Assembly (NCBI GenBank): GCA_910585965.1
Contig: CAJUHH010000002.1
Span: forward strand, 391,890-455,889
Reading direction: 5' to 3'
Length of the DNA: 64,000 bases
Source: an uncultured Lachnospiraceae bacterium
Lineage (GTDB): Bacteria > Bacillota > Clostridia > Lachnospirales > Lachnospiraceae
The notes below the pieces were generated by a model. It ran no database searches. It saw only the letters and a program-made list of their open reading frames with translations, and was not told the DNA's origin. The position numbers and the translations under genes were made by a program. Every line of letters begins with the position of its first letter. Within the stretch, counting starts at the first letter, position 1. Below are positions 17,384-26,343 of the stretch, piece by piece.

Positions 17384-18022
17384 ATGGAGGGAATGGCAGG
17401 GGAAATTGTTTATATAAAGGCGGAGCGGAATGTAGAAGTCATGGAGGACGATGTGTTTTTTAAGGATATGGCTAAGGTGTATTGCGCGGACAGCCATATT
17501 ACGGCGAAGGTGAAGTCGTTAAAGGTGCATCGGTTTTCGGATGCGGAGCAGAAGCGGCAGGTATTCAGCATCCTGAAGATGATCGAGATGATCCAGAAGG
17601 CGTGTCCTGGCGTGACGGTGGAGAATTTGGGAGAAACGGACATCCTTGTGGAGCGGGTGGATGTGGACAGGCATAAGGGGGCTGTCCAGACTTTAAAAAT
17701 TATTTTTGTGGCTTGTATCAGTTTTTTCGGGACGGCTTTTACGATTATGGCTTTCCATAACGATGTGGGGATCAACCAAGTATTTGAGAAGATGTATGAA
17801 TTGGTGATGGGAGAAGCATCCAGCGGATATACGATCCTGGAGGTTACGTATTCGCTCGGGTTAGCCCTTGGGATTATTGTGTTCTTCAACCATATCGGCG
17901 GCAGGAGGATTACGAAGGATCCGACTCCTATCGAAGTGGAAATGCGCGTTTATGAGAAGGATGTGAACGATGCGCTGATCGAGACTGCGGACAGGGAGGG
18001 AAAGGTAATCGATGTTTCTTAG
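17384..18022 (+). CDS. spoVAA: Stage V sporulation protein AA
   Basis: A 212-residue protein with an N-terminal cytoplasmic domain (I-V-Y-I-K-A-E-R-N-V-E-V at about 7-18) and two C-terminal membrane segments (about 105-125 and 150-170). SpoVA proteins form the forespore inner-membrane channel that takes up dipicolinic acid during sporulation and releases it in germination. A second ATG at 17393 is an alternative start. It overlaps spoVAB by 11 bases, so translation is coupled. Confidence 0.92.
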   Translation: MEGMAGEIVYIKAERNVEVMEDDVFFKDMAKVYCADSHITAKVKSLKVHRFSDAEQKRQVFSILKMIEMIQKACPGVTVENLGETDILVERVDVDRHKGAVQTLKIIFVACISFFGTAFTIMAFHNDVGINQVFEKMYELVMGEASSGYTILEVTYSLGLALGIIVFFNHIGGRRITKDPTPIEVEMRVYEKDVNDALIETADREGKVIDVS

Positions 18023-18512
18023 GCAGATATTTTTGGGGATCGTGGGCATGAGCTTCGGGGTGTTTGCGGCAGGCGGGGTTTTTACCGTATTGATATCGGT
18101 AGGACTGATCCCGCGCTTTGCCGGGAAAATGCATGTGAGCAGGAAGGTATTTCTGTTCGAGGAGGCGGTGGTGTGCGGCACGTTGTTCGGGGATTTTTTC
18201 AGCGTGTTCGACAAGTACGGGCATATCGGGGATTGGATAATAGAAAACAGCGTATTTGGAAGCGGGAACACGGAGGCGGTGTGGCGGATATTGGGGAGCG
18301 CGGTGCTTATTGTTTTTGGATTGTTTGCCGGGATTTTTGTCGGGTGCCTTGCCCTTGCGATTGCGGAAATGCTGGATACAATCCCTATTTTTTCCAGAAG
18401 GATCGGCTTCCGGCACGGGCTTGGCATCGCTGTGCTGGCGATGGCCCTGGGGAAGGCGGCGGGAAGCCTCCTTTATTTTGCGAAAGCGGTGTATCTGCAT
18501 GGTGGAGTGTAG
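18012..18512 (+). CDS. spoVAB: Stage V sporulation protein AB
   Basis: A 166-residue protein with about four membrane helices and the family pattern G-V-F-A-A-G-G-V-F near the N-terminus. It is a partner of SpoVAA in dipicolinate transport. Its stop codon abuts the structured repeat copy 2, which separates it from spoVAC. Confidence 0.92.
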   Translation: MFLRQIFLGIVGMSFGVFAAGGVFTVLISVGLIPRFAGKMHVSRKVFLFEEAVVCGTLFGDFFSVFDKYGHIGDWIIENSVFGSGNTEAVWRILGSAVLIVFGLFAGIFVGCLALAIAEMLDTIPIFSRRIGFRHGLGIAVLAMALGKAAGSLLYFAKAVYLHGGV

Positions 18513-18621
18513 TGTGGAAAGAAGTTCTAACGCTCACGCCAGAGGGCGCTTCGCGAAGAACTTCTAGACTTGCCTTGCAAGTCTTTCCACACCGAAGAAC
18601 GCCTGAAAAGCGGCGTTCTTC
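18512..18621 (+). repeat. Structured dispersed repeat, copy 2 (full, branched fold)
   Basis: The outer stem is GTGTGGAAAG (18512-18521) with CTTTCCACAC (18583-18592). Arm A is GAAGTTCT (18521-18528) with AGAACTTC (18557-18564) and an inner CGCC-AGAG-GGCG. Arm B is GACTTGC-CTT-GCAAGTC (18567-18583). Arm C is GAAGAACGCC (18594-18603) with GGCGTTCTTC (18612-18621). Compared with copy 1, outer, A, inner-A and C stems differ by paired changes that preserve complementarity. It lies between spoVAB and spoVAC. Confidence 0.88.
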
Positions 18622-18726
18622 CTTCAGGTTTTAGATTCCGCGAAGGGGAATCATGGTATTAGAAATGGTATTAGAATATAAAGAATATAAAGATATAAAG
18701 GCGTAAAGCCGGAAATGAGGTTAGAT

Positions 18727-19185
18727 ATGGAAGAGCAGTTGAAGCAGGAATACCAGGAGTATGTCAAGGAGGTCACGCCGACCCATAATTTATGGCTTCA
18801 GATGGCAAAGGCTTTTCTTGTGGGAGGCATTATATGCGTGATCGGGCAGTTGATTTTGAATTACTGCACGAAGACGATGGGACTGGATAAGGAAACGGCA
18901 GGAAGCTGGTGCTCGCTGCTGCTGATCCTGGCAAGCATCGTACTGACCGGGTTCAATCTATATCCTTCTGTCGTGAAATTCGGCGGGGCGGGAGCTCTCG
19001 TGCCGATTACGGGATTTGCCAATTCGGTGGCCGCGCCGGCGATTGAATTTAAGAAAGAGGGCCAGGTCTTCGGGATCGGGTGTAAGATTTTTACCATTGC
19101 CGGGCCGGTGATTTTGTATGGGATTTTTACTAGCTGGGTACTGGGGCTGGGGTATTGGATTGGGAAATGCCTCGGATGGTTCTGA
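18727..19185 (+). CDS. spoVAC: Stage V sporulation protein AC
   Basis: A 152-residue protein with four membrane helices and the conserved G-A-G-A-L-V-P-I-T-G-F-A-N-S block shared by SpoVAC and SpoVAE. In Bacillus it acts as a mechanosensitive dipicolinate channel component. The ATG at 18727 has GAGG six bases upstream; an ATG at 18715 is an alternative. A terminator follows at once, so spoVAD is not in this transcript. Confidence 0.93.
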   Translation: MEEQLKQEYQEYVKEVTPTHNLWLQMAKAFLVGGIICVIGQLILNYCTKTMGLDKETAGSWCSLLLILASIVLTGFNLYPSVVKFGGAGALVPITGFANSVAAPAIEFKKEGQVFGIGCKIFTIAGPVILYGIFTSWVLGLGYWIGKCLGWF

Positions 19186-19241
19186 AAAGTCAAAAGAGAT
19201 AGGAAAGAATAAGGGCATAAGTCGTAAAGGAGCTTGACAGG

Positions 19242-19279
19242 CAGGGTAATGGATGAAGGAATGCGTTACCCTGTTTTTT
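19242..19279 (+). terminator. Rho-independent terminator after spoVAC
   Basis: CAGGGTAA (19242-19249) pairs with TTACCCTG (19266-19273), followed by six T. Confidence 0.8.
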
Positions 19280-19466
19280 GATAGTCTTTTGTGAAAAGGA
19301 TGGGAATTTCTTTAGAAACTTGATATAATGGGATTTATGTGGAGCAAAGAACTCGTGTGATTTTTGTACTAGATTGCAGATGAAAACGATGTTGAGGGAT
19401 CAGACAGAGACCTGTTTGGATGTTTTTAAGATATGCAAAGAAATGCAAGCAACGGGAGGTATTTCC

Positions 19467-20486
19467 ATGAATAAGTATAAACCGCCATTTCATATGACCG
19501 ATAGAATGACGTTGTTAATTGCGGAGATCAGTGAGCAGATCGGCCGTATTACCGTTTTGCAGGGAAGTACAATCAGCCCTCGTTTAAGGCGCGAGAATCG
19601 CATACGAACAATCCACTCGTCCCTTGCGATTGAGCATAATTCCCTTTCATTGGAACAAGTGACTGCGGTTCTGGACGGCAAACGTGTTCTTGGCAATCCG
19701 AATGAAATTAAAGAAGTGAGGAATGCATACGAAGCCTATGAACTGATGCAGCGTCTGGACCCATTATCGGAGGCCGATTTGCTGAAAGCGCATAGGCTGA
19801 TGATGAATGGGCTGGTTGCTGAGAACGGAAGATTTCGCTCGGGCGGCGTAGGAGTGTTTGAAGGCAGGGCGCTGGTTCATATGGCTCCACCAGCAAAATT
19901 TGTATCGGAGCATATTCATAACTTGTTTGCCTGGTATGGGCGGTCTGAACTGCACCCGCTGATTAAGAGCGCAGTATTTCATTATGAATTTGAGTTCATT
20001 CATCCTTTTGTGGATGGAAACGGCCGCCTTGGGCGAATGTGGCATAGTCTTCTGCTGGGCAGATGGAAGGAATTATTCTACTGGCTGCCGATAGAAGGGC
20101 TGATTCAATCAAGGCAGAGGGAATATTATGATGCGCTTGGCGAAGCGGATGCACAGGCGGATAGTGCAGGCTTTGTGGAATTGATGCTGGAAATCATTAG
20201 GGATAGTCTGAAGGAGTTAGTGGTTGTCGGCCGAGACAGCGACCGAGATAGCGACCAAGTAACCGACCAAGTAACCGACCAAGATAAAGACTCAGTGAAT
20301 CAGCTCCTTTCTATACTCGGAGAAGATACGTTGTCGGCGCTGGAATTAATGGAACGCCTTGGGCTTTCCCACAGGCCGACTTTTCGAAAGAATTATTTAA
20401 ATCCGGCATTGGAAAAACAGTTTATTGAACGGACCATCCCGGATAAACCAAACAGTAAAAACCAGAAATATAGGAAACGAAAGTAA
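19467..20486 (+). CDS. Fic domain protein (AMPylase family)
   Basis: A 339-residue protein starting at the ATG behind GGGAGG. The Fic catalytic motif H-P-F-V-D-G-N-G-R-L-G-R is near residue 180. An N-terminal helix carries S-x-x-x-E (in S-L-A-I-E-H-N), close to the inhibitory S/T-x-x-x-E-G/N helix of class II Fic proteins, with His where Gly/Asn is usual. A hydrophilic D-S-D-R-D/D-Q-V-T repeat (about 260-275) links to a C-terminal winged-helix-like domain. Fic enzymes transfer AMP from ATP to a protein target; the target is unknown. Confidence 0.88.
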   Translation: MNKYKPPFHMTDRMTLLIAEISEQIGRITVLQGSTISPRLRRENRIRTIHSSLAIEHNSLSLEQVTAVLDGKRVLGNPNEIKEVRNAYEAYELMQRLDPLSEADLLKAHRLMMNGLVAENGRFRSGGVGVFEGRALVHMAPPAKFVSEHIHNLFAWYGRSELHPLIKSAVFHYEFEFIHPFVDGNGRLGRMWHSLLLGRWKELFYWLPIEGLIQSRQREYYDALGEADAQADSAGFVELMLEIIRDSLKELVVVGRDSDRDSDQVTDQVTDQDKDSVNQLLSILGEDTLSALELMERLGLSHRPTFRKNYLNPALEKQFIERTIPDKPNSKNQKYRKRK

Positions 20487-20544
20487 TCCATAAGATATCT
20501 AAAAAAATAGATGGATATACAGCCATCATCAGAGGAGGCAAATC

Positions 20545-21054
20545 ATGAACATAAAACTAAAAATCCCGACAGAAGAGGACAAAGAAGGGCTGAAGGCTTT
20601 GTGCAACGCCGTTGACAGGAGATACCTTTCGGACAGGCTGCCGTACCCGTATACGGACGAAGATGCGGACTGGTGGATCCGTATGACCGCAGAGAAGGAA
20701 GGAAAATCGGGAATCTGGCGCGTCATCTATGTGGACGGCAGGCTGGCCGGAAATATTTCCATCGAACAGAAGTCCGATGTTTACAGAAAAGACGCGGAGA
20801 TCGGCTATTGCCTCCTGACGGAATACTGGTCGCGCGGGATCGCGACGGAGGCCGCAAAACGAATATGCAGGATTGCCTTTGCCGAATTGGACATTATTCG
20901 AATCACGGGCCTGTATTATGAGACGAATACCGGATCGAGGCGCGTTCTGGAAAAGGCGGGTTTCTCATATGAAGGTACGATGAAAAATGCTGTAGTGAAA
21001 GACAGCAAAGTCTATAACTTGTGTGTCATGGGACTTTTAAAAGAAACGCTTTAA
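20545..21054 (+). CDS. GNAT family N-acetyltransferase (RimJ/RimL-like)
   Basis: A 169-residue GNAT-fold protein. The acetyl-CoA-binding region is A-E-I-G-Y-C-L-L...W-S-R-G-I-A-T-E-A-A, and E-T-N-T-G-S-R-R-V-L-E-K-A-G-F is typical of the RimJ/RimL/SpeG group. AGAGGAGG precedes the ATG. Its end overlaps the convergent XRE gene by four bases. Substrate not assignable. Confidence 0.85.
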   Translation: MNIKLKIPTEEDKEGLKALCNAVDRRYLSDRLPYPYTDEDADWWIRMTAEKEGKSGIWRVIYVDGRLAGNISIEQKSDVYRKDAEIGYCLLTEYWSRGIATEAAKRICRIAFAELDIIRITGLYYETNTGSRRVLEKAGFSYEGTMKNAVVKDSKVYNLCVMGLLKETL

Positions 21055-21413
21055 ATATTCGTTCCGTTTGCCTGGGTGGAACCCAGATAAGATAAGTATT
21101 TCATCAGGTCTGCTTTGCCCGCTTTATTGAGCTTCCTCAAGCTGATCAGCACATCCTTCAGCTGGACTCCCTGGACAAAAGTAGCGTTCAGGTCATAGGA
21201 GCCGGCCCGTTCCGGTTCCATGCCAAGGATATAGTCGGTACTTACGTTGTACAGTTTCGCCAGATTTACGACATGCCTGGAAGGAAGTTCCCGTTTATCC
21301 AGTTCATAATAGGAATAAGCCTGTTGGGATATGCCGAGATAATCGGCGACCTGCCTTTGCTTGAGGTGGCTTTCTTCCCTTAAATTCTTGATTTTAACAT
21401 GAACATTTGTCAA
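21051..21413 (-). CDS. XRE family helix-turn-helix regulator
   Basis: A 120-residue protein. An N-terminal helix-turn-helix (residues 7-60; K-Q-R-Q-V-A-D-Y-L-G-I-S-Q-Q-A-Y-S-Y-Y-E) is followed by a short C-terminal domain. It resembles the compact phage-repressor-like regulators common in Lachnospiraceae. Target unknown. Confidence 0.85.
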   Translation of the reverse strand: MTNVHVKIKNLREESHLKQRQVADYLGISQQAYSYYELDKRELPSRHVVNLAKLYNVSTDYILGMEPERAGSYDLNATFVQGVQLKDVLISLRKLNKAGKADLMKYLSYLGSTQANGTNI

Positions 21414-21557
21414 TGTAATTCCTCCTCACTTCAAAGAGTTGTGTGCAATTATGTGGAAATCATAGCACAGGGAGAAATTCTTTGCACAGATTAACAACAA
21501 ATATATGTTTATAAATATTCATGCAAATCATATATATGTAATTCGGGAAAGTATAAG

Positions 21558-22181
21558 CTAGCGTATTAACTTGTAAGCTCCTTTGCCGATCTTTACGACT
21601 ACCCCGGTTTTTTCGTAATGATTCAATATGCGCTGAAGCTGCCTGGCGCTGCAATGCAGGCGGAATGCCGTTTTTTCGATTCCCTTCAATTCCTTGTTTT
21701 CGCACATGAATTTCATATATGTCATCACCCGTTCTTCTATGGAAGAGGGCGCAGCATCCAAAGCAGTCAGGACTTCCAGCTTTTCTGCCATACTTTTTCC
21801 GACAAAATATAGGAACTGGCTGTTCTGGCATAACTTTTCCCTATAGTTTTCCGTCATAAAAGCAATGCTGGTAAGCTTTTTGGTGACTTCCGCATATATA
21901 TGATTATTTTTTATAAGAAACAAATCCATTTCTCCAAGAATATAATTGTCCTGCCCGGCCGCTAACGAATACATGCTTCCGTCATCCCTGATAAAATAGA
22001 TGGACAACTCGCCGGAAAGCACAAACTGAAAGATGGAAGAATCTAGCCAGGGCGCTGAGATCAGTTCCCCGGGTTCATACTCAATCAGGCAGAGTTCCAA
22101 TTCCAAGTTTTCCAATAAATCTTTGTATTTACACCCGGATACCGCCGCCTGGATTCTGTTCTTATCATATATTTTTTTCAT
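21558..22181 (-). CDS. Crp/Fnr family transcriptional regulator
   Basis: A 207-residue protein with an N-terminal cyclic-nucleotide-binding-type beta-barrel (about 15-120) and a C-terminal helix-turn-helix (about 165-195; R-Q-L-Q-R-I-L-N-H-Y-E). The arginine/glutamate cAMP pocket is not obvious, so a different or no ligand is likely. It is divergent from the MATE gene next door, 95 bases away, and probably controls it. Confidence 0.85.
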   Translation of the reverse strand: MKKIYDKNRIQAAVSGCKYKDLLENLELELCLIEYEPGELISAPWLDSSIFQFVLSGELSIYFIRDDGSMYSLAAGQDNYILGEMDLFLIKNNHIYAEVTKKLTSIAFMTENYREKLCQNSQFLYFVGKSMAEKLEVLTALDAAPSSIEERVMTYMKFMCENKELKGIEKTAFRLHCSARQLQRILNHYEKTGVVVKIGKGAYKLIR

Positions 22182-22276
22182 TCTGCCCCAATGTCCTTTC
22201 CCAACAAGACATATGTCTTGTTCCTCGCTTTGATTGTATCTTATTATTCTTTTGATAGCAAGAAGGAGGTTTTATT

Positions 22277-22996
22277 ATGTCGTCAATATTTGAAGAAAAA
22301 AATATGTCCGCAACCATTATTAAGCTAGGTGTTCCGGCTATGCTCAGCCAGCTTGCGACATTGATTTACAATCTGGCGGATACTTATTTTGTATCTTTGA
22401 CGAAAAGTGCGGAGCAGATTGCTGCCGTCACGCTTTGCGTTCCGGTTCTCCTGATTATTATGTCCATAGCATGCGTATTCGGCATGGGAGGCGGCAGCGT
22501 AACGGCAAGGCAGCTGGGGGAAGGCAACAAGGGTTATTCCGCAAAATGCATGAACTTTTGCATATATTCCATAGCAGCAGCAGGAGTGCTTGTGCTTTGC
22601 TTCGGTTTGCTGGCGCTGACTCCCCTTGCATACGTCATCGGAGCCGACGGCGGCAATCTTGCTTATACCCGTGATTACCTGAAATGGATATTGGCAGGCG
22701 CTCCGTTTGTTATGCTGGCAAATGGGTTCCCCCATATTCTTCGGTCGATCGGGATGATAAAGGAAAGCACGATTGGCATTGTATTGGGAAATGCGGTCAA
22801 TATTGTCTTGGACTGGATTTTTATCGTCCTCTTCCATATGGGAACGGCCGGAGCCGCCTTGGCTACGTCCATTGGCTTTTTATGCTCCACGATATATTAT
22901 TGCGTATGCCTGGTTTATGAAGAAAAACGGGGAAATGAACTGATTGCCCTGTCCCCGCGCCAATTCCGGCCTGCCAAAAAATGGTTCTTGATGTGA
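22277..22996 (+). CDS. MATE family transporter, N-terminal part (frameshifted)
   Basis: This 239-residue product contains the first six membrane helices of a MATE multidrug/sodium antiporter, with the family start G-V-P-A-M-L-S-Q-L-A-T-L-I-Y-N-L-A-D-T-Y-F. It ends prematurely after a CCAAAAAATGG run. The rest of the same protein continues in the -1 frame from 22981. A one-base indel in the six-A run explains the break; a sequencing error cannot be excluded. AGGAGG lies before the ATG. Confidence 0.8.
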   Translation: MSSIFEEKNMSATIIKLGVPAMLSQLATLIYNLADTYFVSLTKSAEQIAAVTLCVPVLLIIMSIACVFGMGGGSVTARQLGEGNKGYSAKCMNFCIYSIAAAGVLVLCFGLLALTPLAYVIGADGGNLAYTRDYLKWILAGAPFVMLANGFPHILRSIGMIKESTIGIVLGNAVNIVLDWIFIVLFHMGTAGAALATSIGFLCSTIYYCVCLVYEEKRGNELIALSPRQFRPAKKWFLM

Positions 22997-23631
22997 TCAG
23001 GATCGGCATTCCCGGCGCTCTCATCACAGTTATGTTAAGTGTTTCCAATATTGTCCTGAACAATTATATCAGCATTTACGGCTCCGATGCGGTGGCGTCT
23101 TACGGCATTGCTTATAAAATTGATTTATTCCCGATCATGCTTTCTGTCGGGCTGTCCACAGGCATTGCGCCGCTGATCGGATATTGCTATGGGGCGGGGC
23201 AAAAAGAGCGCCTTGAGAAATCCATGCGGATAGGCATGGCTTATGGAACTGTGCTTGGCGCAATGTTTACGGTTCTGCTGATGGTTTTTTCCAGAAATTT
23301 TGCTTCGGTATTCCTGGCCGAGGAAAGCCTGGTGACACAGACATCTCATTTCCTCCGGCTCTTATGCTTCCACGCCCCGCTGCTCGGCATTATTAATATG
23401 GTGACATCCTATTTCCAGGCGCTTGGCAGGGCGGCAAGCTCTCTGGCAGTCACCGTCTTGCGCAATGTTTTGCTCTTTATTCCAGGGGTCATGATATTGA
23501 ATTATTTTTGGAAGCTGGACGGGGTTATTTTGACGCAGCTTGTGGTGGAAATTGTCTTGGCCGTAGTATGTCTTATCATGTATGCAGCGGCTTCCCCCGG
23601 GAAGATGGTATCGGCCAGACAATCCGCATAA
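22981..23631 (+). CDS. MATE family transporter, C-terminal part (frameshifted)
   Basis: This frame supplies the second six-helix half of the MATE protein begun at 22277. It opens with V-L-D-V-I-R-I-G-I-P-G-A-L-I-T-V-M-L-S, which is the normal middle of the protein and not an N-terminus. It has no ribosome binding site of its own. The two halves overlap by 16 bases and are best read as one broken gene. Confidence 0.78.
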   Translation: MVLDVIRIGIPGALITVMLSVSNIVLNNYISIYGSDAVASYGIAYKIDLFPIMLSVGLSTGIAPLIGYCYGAGQKERLEKSMRIGMAYGTVLGAMFTVLLMVFSRNFASVFLAEESLVTQTSHFLRLLCFHAPLLGIINMVTSYFQALGRAASSLAVTVLRNVLLFIPGVMILNYFWKLDGVILTQLVVEIVLAVVCLIMYAAASPGKMVSARQSA

Positions 23632-23740
23632 CAAGGATAGGCCTGTGAAAGGGGATAAAAAGCGGAAATGTTTCTATTGAGATTCTAGGGATGGGATGGT
23701 AGAATAGAAAAAGGTGATTACGAATGAAAAGGATGGATCG

Positions 23741-25108
23741 ATGATGGCATCGTTTACCGGCTTGGAGTTTCTGTTCCGCTTTTTTCCGGCGTTTCTCGCC
23801 GTTTATTATATAACGCCAAAAAAATACAGAAATACGACACTGCTGCTTGGGAGCATTGTTTTTTATGCTATGGGGGAGCCTTATTATGTGGCGCTTCTCC
23901 TTGTTATGGTATGGCTGAATTACTTTTTTGCAAAAAAAATATATTCCTGCAGGGATACCCGGAGAGGAAAGAAGTGCCGGAAGGACAGGTTTGTTACGGT
24001 TCTTGTTCTGGATGTCGGCTTGCTTGCCCTGTTTAAAGGGCTGGGCGCTTTTGCCGGGAGCAGCATACTTCCGCTGGGATTGAGTTTTTATGTTTTTAAA
24101 ATGATATCCTTTCAGGCAGATATATTCCGGGGAGATAGGAAGGAGCTGCCGACTTTTAAAAGGACGGCAGTTTATTTTACTATGTTTCCCCAGATCGTGT
24201 CCGGGCCGATCATGCGTTTTGACGAGGGAGCTTTCCTTCTGGAAGAGCGGGAGTATTCCTGGGAAAAACTGGAGGAAGGGCTGCAATATTTTGTGGCGGG
24301 CCTGGGTACGAAGGTGCTGTTGGCAGACAGGCTGGCGATTTTGTGGAAGGATATCCATATGATCGGATATGAAAGTATATCGACCCCGCTGGCATGGCTT
24401 GGGGCAGCGGCTTATTCCATGGAACTTTACTTTGATTTCTGGGGATATTCCCTTATGGCATCCGGCATTTGCGTGATGCTTGGTTTTCCATTTGTTAAAA
24501 ATTTTGAACATCCTTATGCATCCAAAAGTATCAGTGAGTTTTGGAGGCGCTGGCATATGACGCTTGGCAGTTTTTTCAGGGACTATGTATATATTCCGCT
24601 GGGCGGGAGCCGGGGAGGGATGATAGAGACGCTCAGAAACCTTCTGGCAGTATGGCTTCTGACAGGATTATGGCATGGAGGAAGCCTTAATTTCCTGCTT
24701 TGGGGGCTGGTGTTATTCCTTCTGATCGGGATCGAAAAGATCGGGCTGGGAAAGCTGTTTTCGAAATGTCCGCCAATCGGCCGATGTTATACTCTGGTTC
24801 TGATACCAGTGACATGGGTGTTTTTTGCGTTGACTGACTTTGGCGAGCTTGGCCTATACCTAGGACGGCTGTTTCCTTTTGCGGGAGGAGGGATTGCTGT
24901 CAATCCTAACGATATCTGGAAGTATTTGGGGATGTATTGGCATTATCTGCTGCTGGGGGCGGCTTGGTGTGTTCCGTTTTTTTCCCGTTTTTTGCAAAGG
25001 CACAGGAAGAACCCGCTGGTAGTCCTGCTGACGGCGGCGGTTTTCTGGCTTTCCATTTATTGCCTGGTGAGCATGGAAAACAATCCTTTTGTCTATCTGA
25101 AGTTTTAA
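23741..25108 (+). CDS. MBOAT family O-acyltransferase (AlgI/DltB-like)
   Basis: A 455-residue polytopic membrane protein. The MBOAT core includes S-L-S-F-Y-V-F-K, the F-W-R-R-W-H-M-T-L-G-S-F-F-R-D-Y-V-Y-I-P-L-G-G block and G-L-W-H-G-G-S-L-N-F, whose His is the expected catalytic residue. Such proteins pass acyl groups across the membrane onto cell-wall or extracellular polymers, usually with an SGNH partner. That partner is the next gene. The start is uncertain: an upstream GTG (23714) or ATG is possible. Confidence 0.88.
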   Translation: MMASFTGLEFLFRFFPAFLAVYYITPKKYRNTTLLLGSIVFYAMGEPYYVALLLVMVWLNYFFAKKIYSCRDTRRGKKCRKDRFVTVLVLDVGLLALFKGLGAFAGSSILPLGLSFYVFKMISFQADIFRGDRKELPTFKRTAVYFTMFPQIVSGPIMRFDEGAFLLEEREYSWEKLEEGLQYFVAGLGTKVLLADRLAILWKDIHMIGYESISTPLAWLGAAAYSMELYFDFWGYSLMASGICVMLGFPFVKNFEHPYASKSISEFWRRWHMTLGSFFRDYVYIPLGGSRGGMIETLRNLLAVWLLTGLWHGGSLNFLLWGLVLFLLIGIEKIGLGKLFSKCPPIGRCYTLVLIPVTWVFFALTDFGELGLYLGRLFPFAGGGIAVNPNDIWKYLGMYWHYLLLGAAWCVPFFSRFLQRHRKNPLVVLLTAAVFWLSIYCLVSMENNPFVYLKF

Positions 25109-25142
25109 GTTGATATTGACCTGAGATAAAGCGAGCGCAGAT

Positions 25143-26276
25143 ATGAAAATAATAAAATGGATAAAGAAATGCCCGGTTTTCCTGATTTTGACGGTCAGCG
25201 GCCTGATATTGGCACTGACGGGGGCGATCGGCAGATTTTCAATATATAAAGATTATGAATTCCATCCGGTAAAAAGACCTTTTCTGGCTCTTGTGATGGA
25301 AGGGGCCGGAAAAGGGACGGCACCCTGGGAGATGGCGGGGAACATAGGAATGGGGGCCGATGAATTTCCGGGCCGTCTGTTTGCCATGTTCCAAGGGGGA
25401 AGCGACGGGCAGAGCATTGACGGCTGGAAGGAGGAAGAGAAAGCCGGTGAGGAAGAAAGTGCAAAAGGCATTTCCGAAGAAGCTATGCCGGAAGAGGGGA
25501 TCCCCGTGGAAGAGGCGGCGGGAGAAGAAACTTCGGCTTCTATGGATGGAGAAGCGGCGGGAGAAGAAACTCCGGCTTCCATGGACGGCAAAGCGGAGGG
25601 GGAAATGAATGCCCTGACAAGAAGTGATGGGGGGGAAGATGCGGCCGACGGTATAGAAACGGAAGAAAGAACCTATGAATTCCAAACGGTGACGGAAGAT
25701 TATTTTAACGACGCGGCGTTTATCGGGGATTCCAGGACGGTAGGCCTGTTCGAATACGGGGGGCTGGAGGAACGGGCGGATTTTTATGCCAAGATATCCT
25801 TGACGATATATAATGTCTTTTCCGAACTGCTGGGCAAGGAAGAAGGAACGGGGAAGAAAATAACGGCAGAAGAGGCGCTGGCACAGAAGCAGTACGGCAA
25901 GGTCTATCTGATGCTGGGAATCAACGAGCTTGGGACCGGGACGACGGAAACGTTTATGGAAGAATACAAGGCCGTGGTGGAACGGATCCGGGAACTGCAG
26001 CCGGATGCGGTTATTTTTGTGGAAGGGATTATGAAGGTGACGGCGGATAAGAACGCGGAAGACCCGGTTTTCAATAATAAGAATATCGAGGAAAAAAATG
26101 CGGCGATCGCGCAGCTTGCGGACCAGCGGACCATTTTTTATATCGATGTGAACGAGGTGGTATGCGATGCAGAGGGCAACCTGAATGCGGAATATACCAT
26201 AGACGAGGTGCATTTAAAAGCGAAATATTACGAGATATGGAAGCAGTTTTTGCTGGAACATGGAATTGAGCGTTGA
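25143..26276 (+). CDS. Membrane-anchored SGNH hydrolase, partner of the MBOAT protein
   Basis: A 377-residue protein. One N-terminal membrane anchor (about 12-34) is followed by an acidic low-complexity linker with an imperfect tandem G-E-E-T-x-A-S-M-D-G repeat (about 120-150), then an SGNH domain. The catalytic blocks are I-G-D-S-R-T (about 197), G-I-N-E-L-G (about 260) and D-E-V-H near the end. The pairing with MBOAT mirrors acetyl-transfer systems such as AlgI/AlgJ-X or PatA/PatB, acting outside the membrane. The polymer modified is unknown. Confidence 0.83.
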   Translation: MKIIKWIKKCPVFLILTVSGLILALTGAIGRFSIYKDYEFHPVKRPFLALVMEGAGKGTAPWEMAGNIGMGADEFPGRLFAMFQGGSDGQSIDGWKEEEKAGEEESAKGISEEAMPEEGIPVEEAAGEETSASMDGEAAGEETPASMDGKAEGEMNALTRSDGGEDAADGIETEERTYEFQTVTEDYFNDAAFIGDSRTVGLFEYGGLEERADFYAKISLTIYNVFSELLGKEEGTGKKITAEEALAQKQYGKVYLMLGINELGTGTTETFMEEYKAVVERIRELQPDAVIFVEGIMKVTADKNAEDPVFNNKNIEEKNAAIAQLADQRTIFYIDVNEVVCDAEGNLNAEYTIDEVHLKAKYYEIWKQFLLEHGIER

Positions 26277-26292
26277 AGATGCGGCAATACTA
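26263..26292 (+). promoter_or_regulatory. Weak SigG-like promoter upstream of spoVAD
   Basis: GAATT (26263-26267), an 18-base spacer and AATACTA (26286-26292) partly match the forespore consensus. The -35 lies inside the end of the preceding gene. This is a weak match, offered because spoVAD is separated from the other spoVA genes. Confidence 0.3.
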
Positions 26293-26343
26293 TACCTGAC
26301 AGGAAAAGAATTTTGAAAGCGACGGGAAGGAGCAGTGTATAGT

